From Spirochaetales bacterium (GTDB lineage: Bacteria > Spirochaetota > Spirochaetia > SZUA-6 > RPPD01): DNA of 64,000 bases. Positions 8,038 to 17,939 of the stretch are shown piece after piece. Within the stretch, counting starts at the first letter, position 1. Every line of letters starts with the position of its first letter. Position numbers and translations under genes: made by a program. Below the pieces are notes generated by a model. That model was not told the DNA's origin, searched no databases, and worked only from the letters and a program-made list of their open reading frames with translations. The DNA lies in NCBI GenBank assembly GCA_016930675.1, contig JAFGGG010000037.1, positions 1 to 64,000 of the forward strand, in the 5' to 3' direction.

Positions 8038-8991
8038 ATGATTGAAGTTAAAAATTTGGGTAAAAACTATGGCTCCTGTAAGGCCGTTAAAGGAGTCGGA
8101 TTCAATGTGCACAATGGCGAGATTGTAGGATTATTAGGTCCCAATGGTGCGGGTAAAACTACAATTATGAAAATCCTTACAGGGTATCTGTATCCGACAT
8201 TCGGCACGGTTATGATTGACAGCAAAGATGTTGTGGATCACGCCAACACCATAAAGGCCATGATCGGTTATTTACCTGAAAATTCACCTCTGTATACGGA
8301 TTTAAATGTATACGAATATTTAAACTTCGTAGCCGACGCCCGTCATCTGGTGAATGAACAGAGAAAGGAACGTATCCAGTGGGTTATTGATGAATGCGGC
8401 CTTAAAAGCGTGCTGTATAAAAATATATCGGAACTTTCCAAAGGATTCAAACAACGCGCGGGATTGGCTCAGGCCATGATCCATGATCCGAAAATACTTA
8501 TTTTGGATGAGCCCACAACCGGCCTTGATCCCAATCAGATCTTGGATATACGCGATCTTATTAAGCGCATGGGCAAAGAAAAAACAACGATTATCTCCAC
8601 TCACATCCTGCAGGAGGTGGAAGCGATCTGCAATCGAGTTTTAATATTGAATGAAGGAGAGATCGTGGCTCAGGGTACCACGGAGGAGATCGGTAAGGAA
8701 CTGAAAGGGGAAGAGCTGCTCCATCTCACACTGAAAGTGGAGGATACAGGTTCCGTAAAGCAAGAGTTGGTAAACTGTAATAATATCGAGAAAGTACTGG
8801 TATATGAAGAACAGGATAAACATAGACTTAAGCTCAAGCTATCCTTAAAATCGCATAAAGACGCATTAGAGGGCATCTTTGACTGGACCGTAAGCAAAGG
8901 GTATAAAATCCTCGCTATGGTTCCTGAGAAAATTAGTTTGGAAGATATTTTTATTAAACTGACACGGGAGGGTGGTGATAATGCTCGCTAA
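8038..8991 (+). CDS. ABC transporter ATP-binding protein, GldA-like
   Basis: A 317-aa ATPase, first gene of a four-gene Gld-type operon. Walker A GPNGAGKTT is at 34-42, the Q-loop region MIGYLPEN follows, then an LSKGFKQR signature, Walker B ILILDEPTTGLDP and the switch STHIL. The last 90 residues form the accessory domain seen in GldA and similar two-component exporters. It should power the permease encoded next. The ribosome-binding site GAGGTG lies 5 nt before ATG 8038. The coding end overlaps the start of the permease gene by 11 bp, showing translational coupling. The transported substrate is unknown. Confidence 0.93.
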   Translation: MIEVKNLGKNYGSCKAVKGVGFNVHNGEIVGLLGPNGAGKTTIMKILTGYLYPTFGTVMIDSKDVVDHANTIKAMIGYLPENSPLYTDLNVYEYLNFVADARHLVNEQRKERIQWVIDECGLKSVLYKNISELSKGFKQRAGLAQAMIHDPKILILDEPTTGLDPNQILDIRDLIKRMGKEKTTIISTHILQEVEAICNRVLILNEGEIVAQGTTEEIGKELKGEELLHLTLKVEDTGSVKQELVNCNNIEKVLVYEEQDKHRLKLKLSLKSHKDALEGIFDWTVSKGYKILAMVPEKISLEDIFIKLTREGGDNAR

Positions 8992-9706
8992 CATTTTAAC
9001 CATTACCAAGAAAGAATTAAAATCCTATTATAACTCACCAATCGCCTATATCGTAAAAGCGGTTTTTCTTGTGTTCATGTCGCTGTGGCTGTTTACGGTG
9101 AATCAGTTTATTCCTCGGGGAATTGCCGATCTGAGAATTTATTTTATGATGATCCCCTATGTGTTTATTTTTTTTATTCCGGCTATTACCATGAGAAGCT
9201 GGGCCGAAGAAAGGAAAATGGGTACCGAAGAACTGCTCTTAACCTTGCCGTTTAAAGAGTATGAGCTTGTACTGGGAAAGTTTATGGCTGCGTTTTTTCT
9301 GCTAGTGATTATGTTTTGCGCAAGCCTTGTGCTGCCCGTCAGCCTGAGTGCTTTGGGTGATTTTGAGTGGGGCCAGATTATCGCTCAATACATCGGTGTG
9401 ATTCTCTTTGGCGGAGCCTGTATTTCCGTGGGGTTGTTTGTCTCTTCTCTTTCCAGAAACCAGATTATCTCTTTTATTTTCTCGGCCCTCACATTGTTTT
9501 TAATTATTATCATCAGTGAAGTAAACAGAATGATAGAACTGCCGCTGGTAATCGGTAATTTTTTAAACGCGCTCTCATTCAACTATCATTTTGAAGCCTT
9601 TAGCAGGGGATTAATAGATACAAGAGATATTATGTACTTTGTGTTAGTAAGCGGATTCTTTCTCTATTTGAACGGCAAAGTGCTGGTTTTCAGAAAGTGG
9701 CTGTAA
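8981..9706 (+). CDS. ABC transporter permease, GldF-like
   Basis: A 241-aa membrane protein with six hydrophobic segments of the ABC-2/GldF type. The N-terminal KKELKSYYNSPIAYI and the later MRSWAEERKMGTEELLLTLP segments are typical of this family. It is the partner of the ATPase whose gene it overlaps. I choose ATG 8981 over the upstream GTG codons because a GGGAGGGTGG stretch stands at the right distance before it. Two non-ATPase components follow (GldG-like and DUF4340). Despite the name, such operons occur in many non-gliding bacteria including spirochaetes. Confidence 0.9.
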   Translation: MLANILTITKKELKSYYNSPIAYIVKAVFLVFMSLWLFTVNQFIPRGIADLRIYFMMIPYVFIFFIPAITMRSWAEERKMGTEELLLTLPFKEYELVLGKFMAAFFLLVIMFCASLVLPVSLSALGDFEWGQIIAQYIGVILFGGACISVGLFVSSLSRNQIISFIFSALTLFLIIIISEVNRMIELPLVIGNFLNALSFNYHFEAFSRGLIDTRDIMYFVLVSGFFLYLNGKVLVFRKWL

Positions 9707-9718
9707 GGGGGACTTAAA

Positions 9719-11299
9719 ATGACCAAAAGAATGCAAGAGATTATTATTTCGGGGCTTGTGCTGCTCGTTATTCTATTCATCGGATTTAACAGCGCGGTTT
9801 ATTTCTTTCGCCTGGATATCACCGAGAACAAGATGTTCACCATTACCGACGTATCCAAGAACCTGTTTCAAGATATCCCCGAGCAGGTACACATTACCTA
9901 TTATGTGTCGGAGAAAATTAAGAACCTGCACCCGCTGCCTTTACAGATAGAAGATATGCTCAATGAGTACGCTGCTTATTCCAAGGGTAAGATTACTTTA
10001 ACCGTTAAATACCCTATCAAACAGAAGCTGGAGAATGAGACTCAGGCTCTAAATATCTATCCTATTTCTTTTCCCGTTCAGGAGCAGGGGGAATACAGGG
10101 AGATTCAGGTTTATATGGGCGTCGCCATTCAGTATCTTGATAAATATGTGGTGATTCCCTTTATAAACCAGATCGAGACGTTGGAGTATGAGCTTACCTC
10201 TAGTATTCGCAATCTGGTAAAGAACAAAGAAAAGGTGGTGGGAATCCTTTTAGGCAGGAGTGATCTTACCTTCCAGCATTATCAGGCGCTGGTGGAGAAG
10301 TTTTCGCCGACCTTTAAAGTTGAGCAGGTGGCCAGGGGAGAGGATATCCCTGAAAACATTTCCGTGCTGTTTGTATTGGGCAACGCGGATTTGAATGAGT
10401 TTGATCTCTTTCCCATCGACCAGTACATCATGCGCGGCGGCAAAGTACTTTTCGCGGTAGAGGGAGTAAATGTCAACCTGCAGTATATGGTTGGCTTTAA
10501 GCTGGAAAACCAGCCGCTTCTGAATATGCTGGCCCGTTACGGAGTTGTGGTAAAGCCGGAGCTGGTTGTGGATAATCTGCCCGTGCCCATTCGCGACCGG
10601 CTGGGAATAATCATGCAGCGTTATCCCTATTGGGTGGTGGCTCATAATGATTTCGTTTCAAAGACAAATCCCATTACTTCCAAATTCGGCGGGGCGGTAT
10701 TCTATTGGGCCAGTCCTCTGGAACTGAAGCTGCCTGACGATGTGGAGGGTGAGCTGATCGTGAACTCTACCGACCAGAGCGCTGTTATCAAAGATCAGTT
10801 CAATATCCGGCCGGATCAGGTAATGGTTCAATATGAAATGGCCAAAAAGGATTCCATGCAAAGTTACGGTCTGGTGGCGGTTGTTAACGGGAGTTTCCCA
10901 AGTTATTTTTCCGATAAAGACATACCTTTCCGCAAAGGCGAAGACAGAAAGTGGGAAGATAAAGAAACCAAAAGCATACATACCCGCTTGGTTGTGGTGG
11001 GTGACGCGGATATCGGCGCGGCCCTGTTTGATACCACGAATCTCTATTCGAATATCGTCTTGCTTACAAACTGCGCCGAATGGCTCTCCAATGACGATGA
11101 TCTGCTTCAGATAAAAAACCGTTCCGCGCAGAGTATGGATCTTTATAAAATACAGGACAAGGAGAAAAGAGCCAATGCCGCGGGGATAATTTACGTTCTG
11201 AACCAGTTTTTTGTACCGTTGTTGGTAATCGGAATCGGGGTGTGGCGTTATTTTTCCAGAAAAAAGAAACAAAAACTGTATGAACAAGGTTCAGTCTAA
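9719..11299 (+). CDS. GldG-like ABC transport accessory protein
   Basis: A 526-aa protein with one N-terminal membrane helix (about 8-30), a large extracytoplasmic region typical of the Gld_G / ABC_transp_aux family (residues 35-490), a C-terminal membrane helix near 492-512, and a basic tail RKKKQK. Motifs such as ITENKMFTITDVS and LVIGDAD-like VVVGDADIGAALFDTTNLYSN (cut here only to its core VVVGDADIG) are family features. It follows the permease by 12 bp with an AGGGGGAC ribosome-binding site. It presumably docks substrates or stabilises the permease; its precise function is not known in any organism. Confidence 0.88.
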   Translation: MTKRMQEIIISGLVLLVILFIGFNSAVYFFRLDITENKMFTITDVSKNLFQDIPEQVHITYYVSEKIKNLHPLPLQIEDMLNEYAAYSKGKITLTVKYPIKQKLENETQALNIYPISFPVQEQGEYREIQVYMGVAIQYLDKYVVIPFINQIETLEYELTSSIRNLVKNKEKVVGILLGRSDLTFQHYQALVEKFSPTFKVEQVARGEDIPENISVLFVLGNADLNEFDLFPIDQYIMRGGKVLFAVEGVNVNLQYMVGFKLENQPLLNMLARYGVVVKPELVVDNLPVPIRDRLGIIMQRYPYWVVAHNDFVSKTNPITSKFGGAVFYWASPLELKLPDDVEGELIVNSTDQSAVIKDQFNIRPDQVMVQYEMAKKDSMQSYGLVAVVNGSFPSYFSDKDIPFRKGEDRKWEDKETKSIHTRLVVVGDADIGAALFDTTNLYSNIVLLTNCAEWLSNDDDLLQIKNRSAQSMDLYKIQDKEKRANAAGIIYVLNQFFVPLLVIGIGVWRYFSRKKKQKLYEQGSV

Positions 11300-11317
11300 A
11301 AAAAGTGGAGGACAAGC

Positions 11318-12334
11318 ATGGATTTTAAATCTAAAGTACTTGTATTAAGCAGTACTCTTTTGGGATTGATTATATTACTGGTGATGGGAAGCCTTTTTTC
11401 AGCGCAAAGTGTGAGAACGCGTGAGGCTGAAACTCCCTTGATCACAGGTGTAAGTAAAATTCAGGCACAAAAGCTGGTTATCACAGCTCAAGATTCGCTT
11501 AGTTTAGTTAAAGGTGATTTAGGCTGGAATCTGCTTCTAAACGGGGAAATGATTCCCACGGCACAAAGCAAGGTTGAAGATTTTATTGACAATATTCTCA
11601 GACTCAAACGTTTCGCCGTGGTAAGCAGCGATCCTCAAAAGCACGCAAGCTTCGCTGTGGATGAATCAACCGCGAGCCGCGTACAGGTTTTCGCCGCAAA
11701 CGGAAAAACGCTCATTGATATCTATTTGGGTAAAGCGGCCGTGGGATCAGGACAGTATATACGACTTGCCGGAACGGATGAGGTGATTCAGACCGATGTC
11801 CAGCTTTTCATTTCCACGCTTGTAAAGGATTGGATTGATCTGAATCTCTTTTCTACTGTGCGCCATGACGCTCCTATATCTTCAATTCAAATAAAGAATA
11901 CCGGCTTTTTCCCGGACATGGGAAAAACGGAAGAGGGGGCTGACGCTGCCTTAAAAATAGATAAAACCCCTTATGACTATACGATTGTAATAAATGAGTC
12001 AGCGGAATCCATCTACTGGACCATTCAAGGACGTACCGGTATGGTTCTTTCCACGAGTAAAGTGGAATCACTCATTAACAATTTTATCGAATTCTCCGCA
12101 GAAGATCTGGTGCTTGCTTCGGATGAAATCATAAGCAGGTTGCAAAATCCCAGTGCTTCAATCGTCCTTACGACTGAGGACGGTTTAAGATATTCTCTGC
12201 TTATCGGAAGCGGTCCTCCTACCGAAGATTTTCGCTATTATGTTAGAGGTTCTGAAAGCACATACAGTTACATGGCCAGTGAATGGAATATCATGCAGCT
12301 TATTAAAAGGCCCGATGAACTGGTGGAGCCTTAA
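11318..12334 (+). CDS. DUF4340 domain protein, last gene of the Gld-type ABC operon
   Basis: A 338-aa protein with one N-terminal membrane anchor (about 7-28) and an extracytoplasmic DUF4340 region. Repeated beta-rich units contain the family pattern W-x-L-L-L-NGE, a LRLKRFAVV-type helix, and YLGKAAVGSGQYIRLAG. DUF4340 proteins are regularly encoded after GldG-like genes. It lies 18 bp downstream of the GldG-like gene with a GTGGAGG ribosome-binding site. Its end converges with the degenerate GGDEF membrane protein (13 bp gap); no terminator hairpin is visible there. Confidence 0.85.
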   Translation: MDFKSKVLVLSSTLLGLIILLVMGSLFSAQSVRTREAETPLITGVSKIQAQKLVITAQDSLSLVKGDLGWNLLLNGEMIPTAQSKVEDFIDNILRLKRFAVVSSDPQKHASFAVDESTASRVQVFAANGKTLIDIYLGKAAVGSGQYIRLAGTDEVIQTDVQLFISTLVKDWIDLNLFSTVRHDAPISSIQIKNTGFFPDMGKTEEGADAALKIDKTPYDYTIVINESAESIYWTIQGRTGMVLSTSKVESLINNFIEFSAEDLVLASDEIISRLQNPSASIVLTTEDGLRYSLLIGSGPPTEDFRYYVRGSESTYSYMASEWNIMQLIKRPDELVEP

Positions 12335-12347
12335 TCAATAAAAGATG

Positions 12348-13640
12348 TTATGTTTCTTCAGAGAAAATTTCATCATGATTATCCGGGTCGGCCTGAAATA
12401 TAACAATCTGGTTACGGCCTTGGATGAGTGCTTTTTTTAATGAGGCTTTTGCCTCGGAGATAAGTGCTTCCGCCGTGATAATCCTGTTGTCACGCGAGCT
12501 TATGCCGATACCTACGTTTATATCTCTATCACGTGCTCCCGAATGCAAAGCGTTGATGTTCTGCAAGGCCTGTTCCACTGTCTGATCGGGAATAATAACC
12601 ACAAAGGCCTTAGGCGCATACTCGAATGCCAGGTCCTGAAAAGGAAAATAGCTTAATATAAGACCGGCTAATTCTTTGTAGTGCAGGGGATTCGTTTCGT
12701 TTTCATTTTCCTGTAATTTTAGAAACGCCACTGCAATATCCTGCCCGAATGAAGTAGCTCTCTCTAATTCAAACTGAAGGCGATTCATGAGATTTTCAGA
12801 AGAACCTAAACCGGTAGACGGAGAGAATTGATCCCCTGCTCCCTGACCAAAAACAGCCGCTTCTTGTTCCGGAGAAACTGCTTGCGCGAGTACATCTTCC
12901 CGTGCATAGCGCGTGTCTTCGCGTGCGGGTGCCGGCTCTTGGTCGAAGGTAAAATCTGTTTCCGGGGATCGAGGCAGTTTGATTTTTACCTGCTGCTTTG
13001 GTGCATGTCCCCGCCTTGTGTTGAGTGAGGGTGTGGGAAAGGATTGTCTTCCTTCCACCTTACCACGTGTTGAAATAACTATCATTACTATAATTGTAAT
13101 CACAAGAAATCCCGAGAGAATGTACAGGACATACCATAACAACGCGGTATAATCCTTGCTGCCGAGTACTACATAGAGACCGCTGATAAAGGCATCTATT
13201 TCAATATTGGAATATTTTAAAGTAATTGGTAGCTCGGTAACCCATGTGCCCGGCGGCCGATTATACTCAAGCGTAAAGGGTTTTGTGTGCAATTTACTGT
13301 TGAAATCTTTTAAATAATAACTGTCTTTTGCTTTTGCCTTAAGCGGACCCAGGTTGTGTGAATAGATGACCAAGGCTACAAGCCGCGTTTCGTACGCTAA
13401 ACTCACACTGAAAACATTTTCCATGGTATCCGAGCTAAAATCACCGCTGTAGGAAAAACTCAAAACAATGTTGTTTCTTATCTCCATAAAATGTTTTTCG
13501 GCCGCTTCTCTGTTGGTAATTGTCATGTTTTGGATCGAGAGCAGGATAAATGCAAAGAGAGCGAGGAAGAAGAACAGACTAAAGATTGCATAGCCGGTTA
13601 TATAGCGCTTTTTTACTATGTTCATAGCTATATTATACAC
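12348..13640 (-). CDS. Membrane protein with a degenerate GGDEF-like C-terminal domain
   Basis: A 430-aa protein with two membrane helices (about 14-36 and 165-187) that flank an extracytoplasmic region of about 125 residues, then a low-complexity linker rich in P, E and R, and a C-terminal domain (about 285-420) that follows the diguanylate cyclase fold. The active-site loop is replaced by a sequence around EYAPKAFVVII, so no GGDEF is present, although the later VGIGIS and AEALISEAKASLKKA segments are retained. It is therefore likely a catalytically dead sensor or effector. The start is GTG 13640, or ATG 13625 five codons in. It is divergent from the MEMO-family gene. Confidence 0.7.
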   Translation of the reverse strand: MYNIAMNIVKKRYITGYAIFSLFFFLALFAFILLSIQNMTITNREAAEKHFMEIRNNIVLSFSYSGDFSSDTMENVFSVSLAYETRLVALVIYSHNLGPLKAKAKDSYYLKDFNSKLHTKPFTLEYNRPPGTWVTELPITLKYSNIEIDAFISGLYVVLGSKDYTALLWYVLYILSGFLVITIIVMIVISTRGKVEGRQSFPTPSLNTRRGHAPKQQVKIKLPRSPETDFTFDQEPAPAREDTRYAREDVLAQAVSPEQEAAVFGQGAGDQFSPSTGLGSSENLMNRLQFELERATSFGQDIAVAFLKLQENENETNPLHYKELAGLILSYFPFQDLAFEYAPKAFVVIIPDQTVEQALQNINALHSGARDRDINVGIGISSRDNRIITAEALISEAKASLKKALIQGRNQIVIFQADPDNHDEIFSEET

Positions 13641-13723
13641 CCAAATTTATTAATATTAAAACCACTTTTTCTATACCTAAATTATTTTTTTTGTTATACT
13701 TAAAAAAAGTTTTCGGAGGAGTA

Positions 13724-14554
13724 ATGAATGTAAGGAAGAGATATCTTCCTACTGGGTGGTATCCTCAAGATCAGACTTCAACAATCACTAAAATCCAAAC
13801 GCTTGCCCTTGATGCTTCAAAGCAGAAGTTTAACCTTAAAGCCGCCATTGTTCCTCATGCAGGGTGGGAATTTTCAGGTAAAGCCGCCGTGCAGGTTTTT
13901 AGCAGCATAAAGAACAGTCCTCAAACCATAGTTGTTGTAGGAGGTCATTTGCATCCTGCAAGCGGAATCTGTGCCGCTTATGAAGATGCATACGAAACAC
14001 CCATGGGACCTATCCGCGCCGATTTGGATGTGCTGGCTGAGTTAAAAAAACATATGGAGATTGATGAGGATACTGTGCCTGATAATACCGTGGAAATTCA
14101 GCTTCCTTTTATCAAGTACTACTTTCCGGAAACAAAAGCCCTCTGGATCAGGGCCTGCCCTTCGGAACAAGCTTTAGTGTTGGGCGAAACACTGTGGAAC
14201 ATAAGCAAATCTATGCGAAAGGAGATGGTAGTGCTCGGTTCCACTGACCTTACCCATTATGGTTTGAATTATGGTTTTGTACCTAAAGGATTGGGTCAGA
14301 AAGCGGTGCAGTGGGTTAAGCAGGAGAATGATAAGCATATTATCGATGCTTTAATCGGAATGGATCTTTCCAAGGCTCTAGATGTTGCTGTGCACGAACG
14401 TTCCGCCTGCTCTGTCGGAGGTGCTGTGGCGGCGGCGCAGTTTGCGAAAAGCTCCGGTATTTCAAAAGGGCAACTTTTAAGTTACTATACAAGTTGGGAT
14501 ATTTATCCGTCTGATTCCTTTGTCGGATATGCCGGCATAATTTTTGCAGAATAA
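13724..14554 (+). CDS. amrB: AmmeMemoRadiSam system protein B (MEMO1 family)
   Basis: A 276-aa protein of the MEMO family, related by fold to class III extradiol dioxygenases. Conserved pieces include PHAGWEFSG, VVVGGHLHPA, TVEIQLPF, GSTDLTHYG and the C-terminal CSVGGAVAAAQF plus SFVGYAGI, which carry the His/Asp/Cys metal site. In many bacteria it is encoded with AMMECR1 and a radical-SAM partner, but neither is in the window, so its role here is unknown. GGAGGAG lies immediately before ATG 13724, which is preferred to earlier in-frame codons. A TATACT hexamer at 13695 may be part of its promoter. Confidence 0.88.
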   Translation: MNVRKRYLPTGWYPQDQTSTITKIQTLALDASKQKFNLKAAIVPHAGWEFSGKAAVQVFSSIKNSPQTIVVVGGHLHPASGICAAYEDAYETPMGPIRADLDVLAELKKHMEIDEDTVPDNTVEIQLPFIKYYFPETKALWIRACPSEQALVLGETLWNISKSMRKEMVVLGSTDLTHYGLNYGFVPKGLGQKAVQWVKQENDKHIIDALIGMDLSKALDVAVHERSACSVGGAVAAAQFAKSSGISKGQLLSYYTSWDIYPSDSFVGYAGIIFAE

Positions 14555-14561
14555 ATAATCT

Positions 14562-16232
14562 TTATCTTTTCAATCTTCTCTGCAGTTTCTCTATGGTCCA
14601 CGAGCGAACGTTCTGTAATAGCAGCGCTCCGTCATTGGCATGTTGTAAAGAGTGCTTTCTGAAATCTGCCGCCGCAGGCAGCTGAGTTGTCCAGAGATCT
14701 TTTTCTCTCGGAGTGAGAGCGGAAAGATATGCTACTAAAGGATTCGTAGGACGCGGAAGATGTTTAACGCCATTCAGATAGGATTGCAGGAACTCCTTCC
14801 AGTCAGAGCTGTTGGGGCCTGCGGCGAAGAGTTTGTTTACATTGTTTTCCGTATGATTTTGTCTGGATGCCGGATTGACATTTATGGCGACACCTTTACC
14901 GGGAAGGGCTATGACGTGCGCCTTTAGCTGGGTGATGGCGGACTCAAGCCTCTCTTTGTAATTTATCATTGGTTTGGTAATGTAGCGGATATAATTTTTA
15001 TTATACTCCTTGCTGATGGCTTTATCTTTATGGATAAACGAGAAAAAAAGCGATTCTGTGTTTTTAATTCTTGTTTCGGCGGCGCCAAAGAAGTTATAGA
15101 GGTAAGTACCGCGAGCATATGCTTTGCCCTCCGGAAAAGAAAAATCGATGCCAAAAAGATAGATGTGTTCAGCACCTAGTTTTTCGGCCAATGATACTGC
15201 GGCATGTGAAACATTACCTCCTGAAGTATCGATATGGGGAAATCTGCGCCATTGTTGGCTCACATACTGGGAGAAAGGATGCCCGCTGGAGAAAAATAGA
15301 ATTTTATCAGCGGTCCGGGTAAGAATCGGGGGGGAGGCCAAGTCCAATAATAAAGGTATGCCCTTCGGGTAACCGGAAAGAAAATGATGATAACTCACCT
15401 GCTGGCAATCAATCGAAAGCACCAGATCCGGAAGTACTCCATAATTCATAAGACAGGGGAGGGAGGTGTCCGACGCGATTAAAAACATGTCATCGCGCAT
15501 TTTTTTTAGTGTTGTTATTTGGTCATCCAATGAAGGACCGGCTCCGGTAACAATAACCTTTTTTCGCGGTGAAAGGGTATGAATTGAGGATTGCGCTATT
15601 TCCAGATTAAAGAGAGTGTTGGTAAACCATTTTTTTCCAAAGCTGGCTTGTACAGTATAGTCATCTGCTATTTTACTTATCATTTTTTCCAGTACTTGCA
15701 TAGTTAAGGTAAAGAACTCCTTTTCCAGATTAAAGCGTGGTAAAAGAGGTATGGAGGTGAGATTTCCCATGAGCGAAGGCATATAATTGGATAAAATATA
15801 ATCTTCTATCTGTTCTTTATCGCCGTCGATGAGTATTTTAACCCGCGGATCAATTAATAGATGATAAAGATTAATCTGTTCCAAAATGGTTTTTAACATT
15901 GAAACGGATTTATCTATTATAAGGATGGTTGAAATTTCCTTTTTATGTAAAAAAGGTAAAATGTGATAGGCCGCTCCTATACCCAAAAACACAAGGCAGC
16001 CTTCGTGTGGATAAAGATCTAAAAATCTGTTTCCCTCTCTCGCGGGATCGAAAGTCGAATGCAGAGGATATTCTTTACCGTTTCGGATTATTACAGGGAT
16101 AATATGTCCTGACCGGGAATTGATGAATTTAATGTTTTTACTGGAATCTGTTTGAGTAATGTATGTTGATAAAAGAGGGTTAGTAGCTGAGAGAGCCAGG
16201 ATATTTCTTTTAAAGATGGTATCAGTTGTCAT
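14562..16232 (-). CDS. Motility-associated factor (Maf/DUF115) glycosyltransferase-like protein 2
   Basis: A 556-aa protein of the 6-hydroxymethylpterin pyrophosphokinase MptE-like / DUF115 family. It has an N-terminal Rossmann-like region (GCLVFLGIGAAYHILP), a central core with VTGAGPSLDDQI and VLSIDCQQVSYH, and a YLFGIDFSFPEGKAYARG segment typical of the family. In Campylobacter, Helicobacter and Aeromonas, Maf proteins transfer nonulosonic sugars to flagellins; in spirochaetes paralogues are frequent but their substrate is not established. Its start overlaps the stop of the upstream paralogue by 4 bp (ATGA). It converges with the MEMO gene 7 bp away. Confidence 0.85.
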   Translation of the reverse strand: MTTDTIFKRNILALSATNPLLSTYITQTDSSKNIKFINSRSGHIIPVIIRNGKEYPLHSTFDPAREGNRFLDLYPHEGCLVFLGIGAAYHILPFLHKKEISTILIIDKSVSMLKTILEQINLYHLLIDPRVKILIDGDKEQIEDYILSNYMPSLMGNLTSIPLLPRFNLEKEFFTLTMQVLEKMISKIADDYTVQASFGKKWFTNTLFNLEIAQSSIHTLSPRKKVIVTGAGPSLDDQITTLKKMRDDMFLIASDTSLPCLMNYGVLPDLVLSIDCQQVSYHHFLSGYPKGIPLLLDLASPPILTRTADKILFFSSGHPFSQYVSQQWRRFPHIDTSGGNVSHAAVSLAEKLGAEHIYLFGIDFSFPEGKAYARGTYLYNFFGAAETRIKNTESLFFSFIHKDKAISKEYNKNYIRYITKPMINYKERLESAITQLKAHVIALPGKGVAINVNPASRQNHTENNVNKLFAAGPNSSDWKEFLQSYLNGVKHLPRPTNPLVAYLSALTPREKDLWTTQLPAAADFRKHSLQHANDGALLLQNVRSWTIEKLQRRLKR

Positions 16233-17842
16233 AAATGCTGCCTCTTCATTATTTTCTGCAGAATTTGAGTAAGGAAGGATGTGATTTCTTCACGTAATGA
16301 TGCTGCTAATATTTTTGTTTCTGTTGTGTTTTTAAAGCGTATGTTTCTTTTTAACTCCAAGAGTTTTTGAGCGCTTATAAAATAACAAAGCTTGAGTAAA
16401 AGGTCATCTTTAAAAATATGTAATATCTTGTGCGGTGACGAAAAACAACCCTGTTTTTGGTTGAGACTTTCCAGCCAGCCTCTAATGATAGAGACCGCTT
16501 TCTTCTCCCGTTCCGCGTACGAAGGATATTGTGAAACGGCGTGAAAACTGGTTCTGTTTTTTTGACCGGTCAGAGGTCTTATGAAACATTCCAACTCCTG
16601 CTCATTAATATTGTGTATCCCCGGCAATGAGAGTGGAGAGGGATTAATTCTGTATATTCTGTTCTTTGTCGGCTTTGGGAGTGATGAGAACCAACCTGAG
16701 TAAGTAAAGTATGCTTGTGATGTTCGGCAGAGCTGTTTTTCTATTTTAACTGTTGCTGTTTTTAAACACCACGTATAAAGACTGCTCAAGTATGGTGAAA
16801 ATCGCTGTGAAGAGCAATAAAACAGGTCATTAATGGTATTAGGTCGTACGTGCGAAAAGATATCACTGTAGCATAGATCAAGACCGGCTAAAAAAATTCT
16901 GTTTTTAGTATGCTTGAGCGCCAGTTCAAGAGCCGATCCGGCTACAGTTCCATTTGAAGGAATACGGGGGAATTCCATGTTTAAACCGGCGATAACTGTT
17001 TCTTCGAAATAGTTTGGTTGAGTGAAAAGGAAAATTTTGCCTTTTTGATGCCATAAACCGCGGGAAGCGGACAGAGGCATGGCCATGGTAATATCATTGC
17101 TGCTATTGCCATGAAAATGATACGTAGAGTAATACCCGGGATCGGTGATAATCACAACATCGGGAACAAGGTCATACGTTCCGCAAAATTTAAGGGCTGA
17201 AGGTAATGACCACAGTACATACTTTTTTCTGTGTTTTCTTAAGATAGGGAGAGATTTTTTCAGAGAAGGGCCTGAGGCAATTATAACCAGCGGCAGGTTG
17301 TGGTCGCAGGGAATGCCGGCTACTATGTTCTCCAGACAAAGGAAATTAAAAAAAGTGTTTTTTATCCATAGTTTGCCGGCACCTATTGTGGTTATCAAAC
17401 TGCCGCTTAGTTCCCGGAGTACCTGCTGTAATGATGCATGTATGTCCGTTGAAATATCTTTCCATATCAAAGAGCAGGCAGGCCATTCCAGATATTCCAA
17501 TCCTTCTATATCAAGCTCTGACAACTGCCTGGACAAAAAAGTAGAAATAGCTAATCCTGCTTCGGGGTGCCAGTTCAGATCTCCTTTATAAAAACTTTTC
17601 TTAAAAAGCGAAGTTGTATAATAGATACAGATCAGTAATGTGTGCGGGAACTTACTTTTTATAGCGTGACTCAGATAACCCAGGCTTGCGCCAAGCAGGA
17701 TCACTATTCCCGGGGTTTTATGTGAAAGCGCTGTTTCTACAAAGCGTGAAGCCTCGTTGTGAGGATTATAATGTGAATGCAGTGATATGCCGTTTATCGA
17801 AGCGATCTGATGTCCGGATTTACTTGTGCTGAGAGCAAGCAT
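16229..17842 (-). CDS. Motility-associated factor (Maf/DUF115) glycosyltransferase-like protein 1
   Basis: A 537-aa paralogue of the following gene with the same layout: an N-terminal GIVILLGASLGYLSHAI nucleotide-fold segment, central VIIASGPSLKKSLPIL and VPDVVIITDPGYYST, then an IFLAGLDLCYSDI motif in place of the downstream protein's IDFSFPEG. The two share order of motifs but are clearly diverged, so they probably accept different sugars or targets. ATG 17842 has a weak AAAGG upstream. 137 bp separates it from the GAF-like gene upstream, a gap that contains a short G/C hairpin (17940-17970), so it may have its own transcript. Confidence 0.82.
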   Translation of the reverse strand: MLALSTSKSGHQIASINGISLHSHYNPHNEASRFVETALSHKTPGIVILLGASLGYLSHAIKSKFPHTLLICIYYTTSLFKKSFYKGDLNWHPEAGLAISTFLSRQLSELDIEGLEYLEWPACSLIWKDISTDIHASLQQVLRELSGSLITTIGAGKLWIKNTFFNFLCLENIVAGIPCDHNLPLVIIASGPSLKKSLPILRKHRKKYVLWSLPSALKFCGTYDLVPDVVIITDPGYYSTYHFHGNSSNDITMAMPLSASRGLWHQKGKIFLFTQPNYFEETVIAGLNMEFPRIPSNGTVAGSALELALKHTKNRIFLAGLDLCYSDIFSHVRPNTINDLFYCSSQRFSPYLSSLYTWCLKTATVKIEKQLCRTSQAYFTYSGWFSSLPKPTKNRIYRINPSPLSLPGIHNINEQELECFIRPLTGQKNRTSFHAVSQYPSYAEREKKAVSIIRGWLESLNQKQGCFSSPHKILHIFKDDLLLKLCYFISAQKLLELKRNIRFKNTTETKILAASLREEITSFLTQILQKIMKRQHL

Positions 17843-17939
17843 GAAATAGTACCTTTCGTTTCTGTTTATTATCTAGTATCGGCTTTTTAGAATCAGACAT
17901 GTGCTCTCCCAAAAAAAAGTAATTGTTGATTACAGTTTG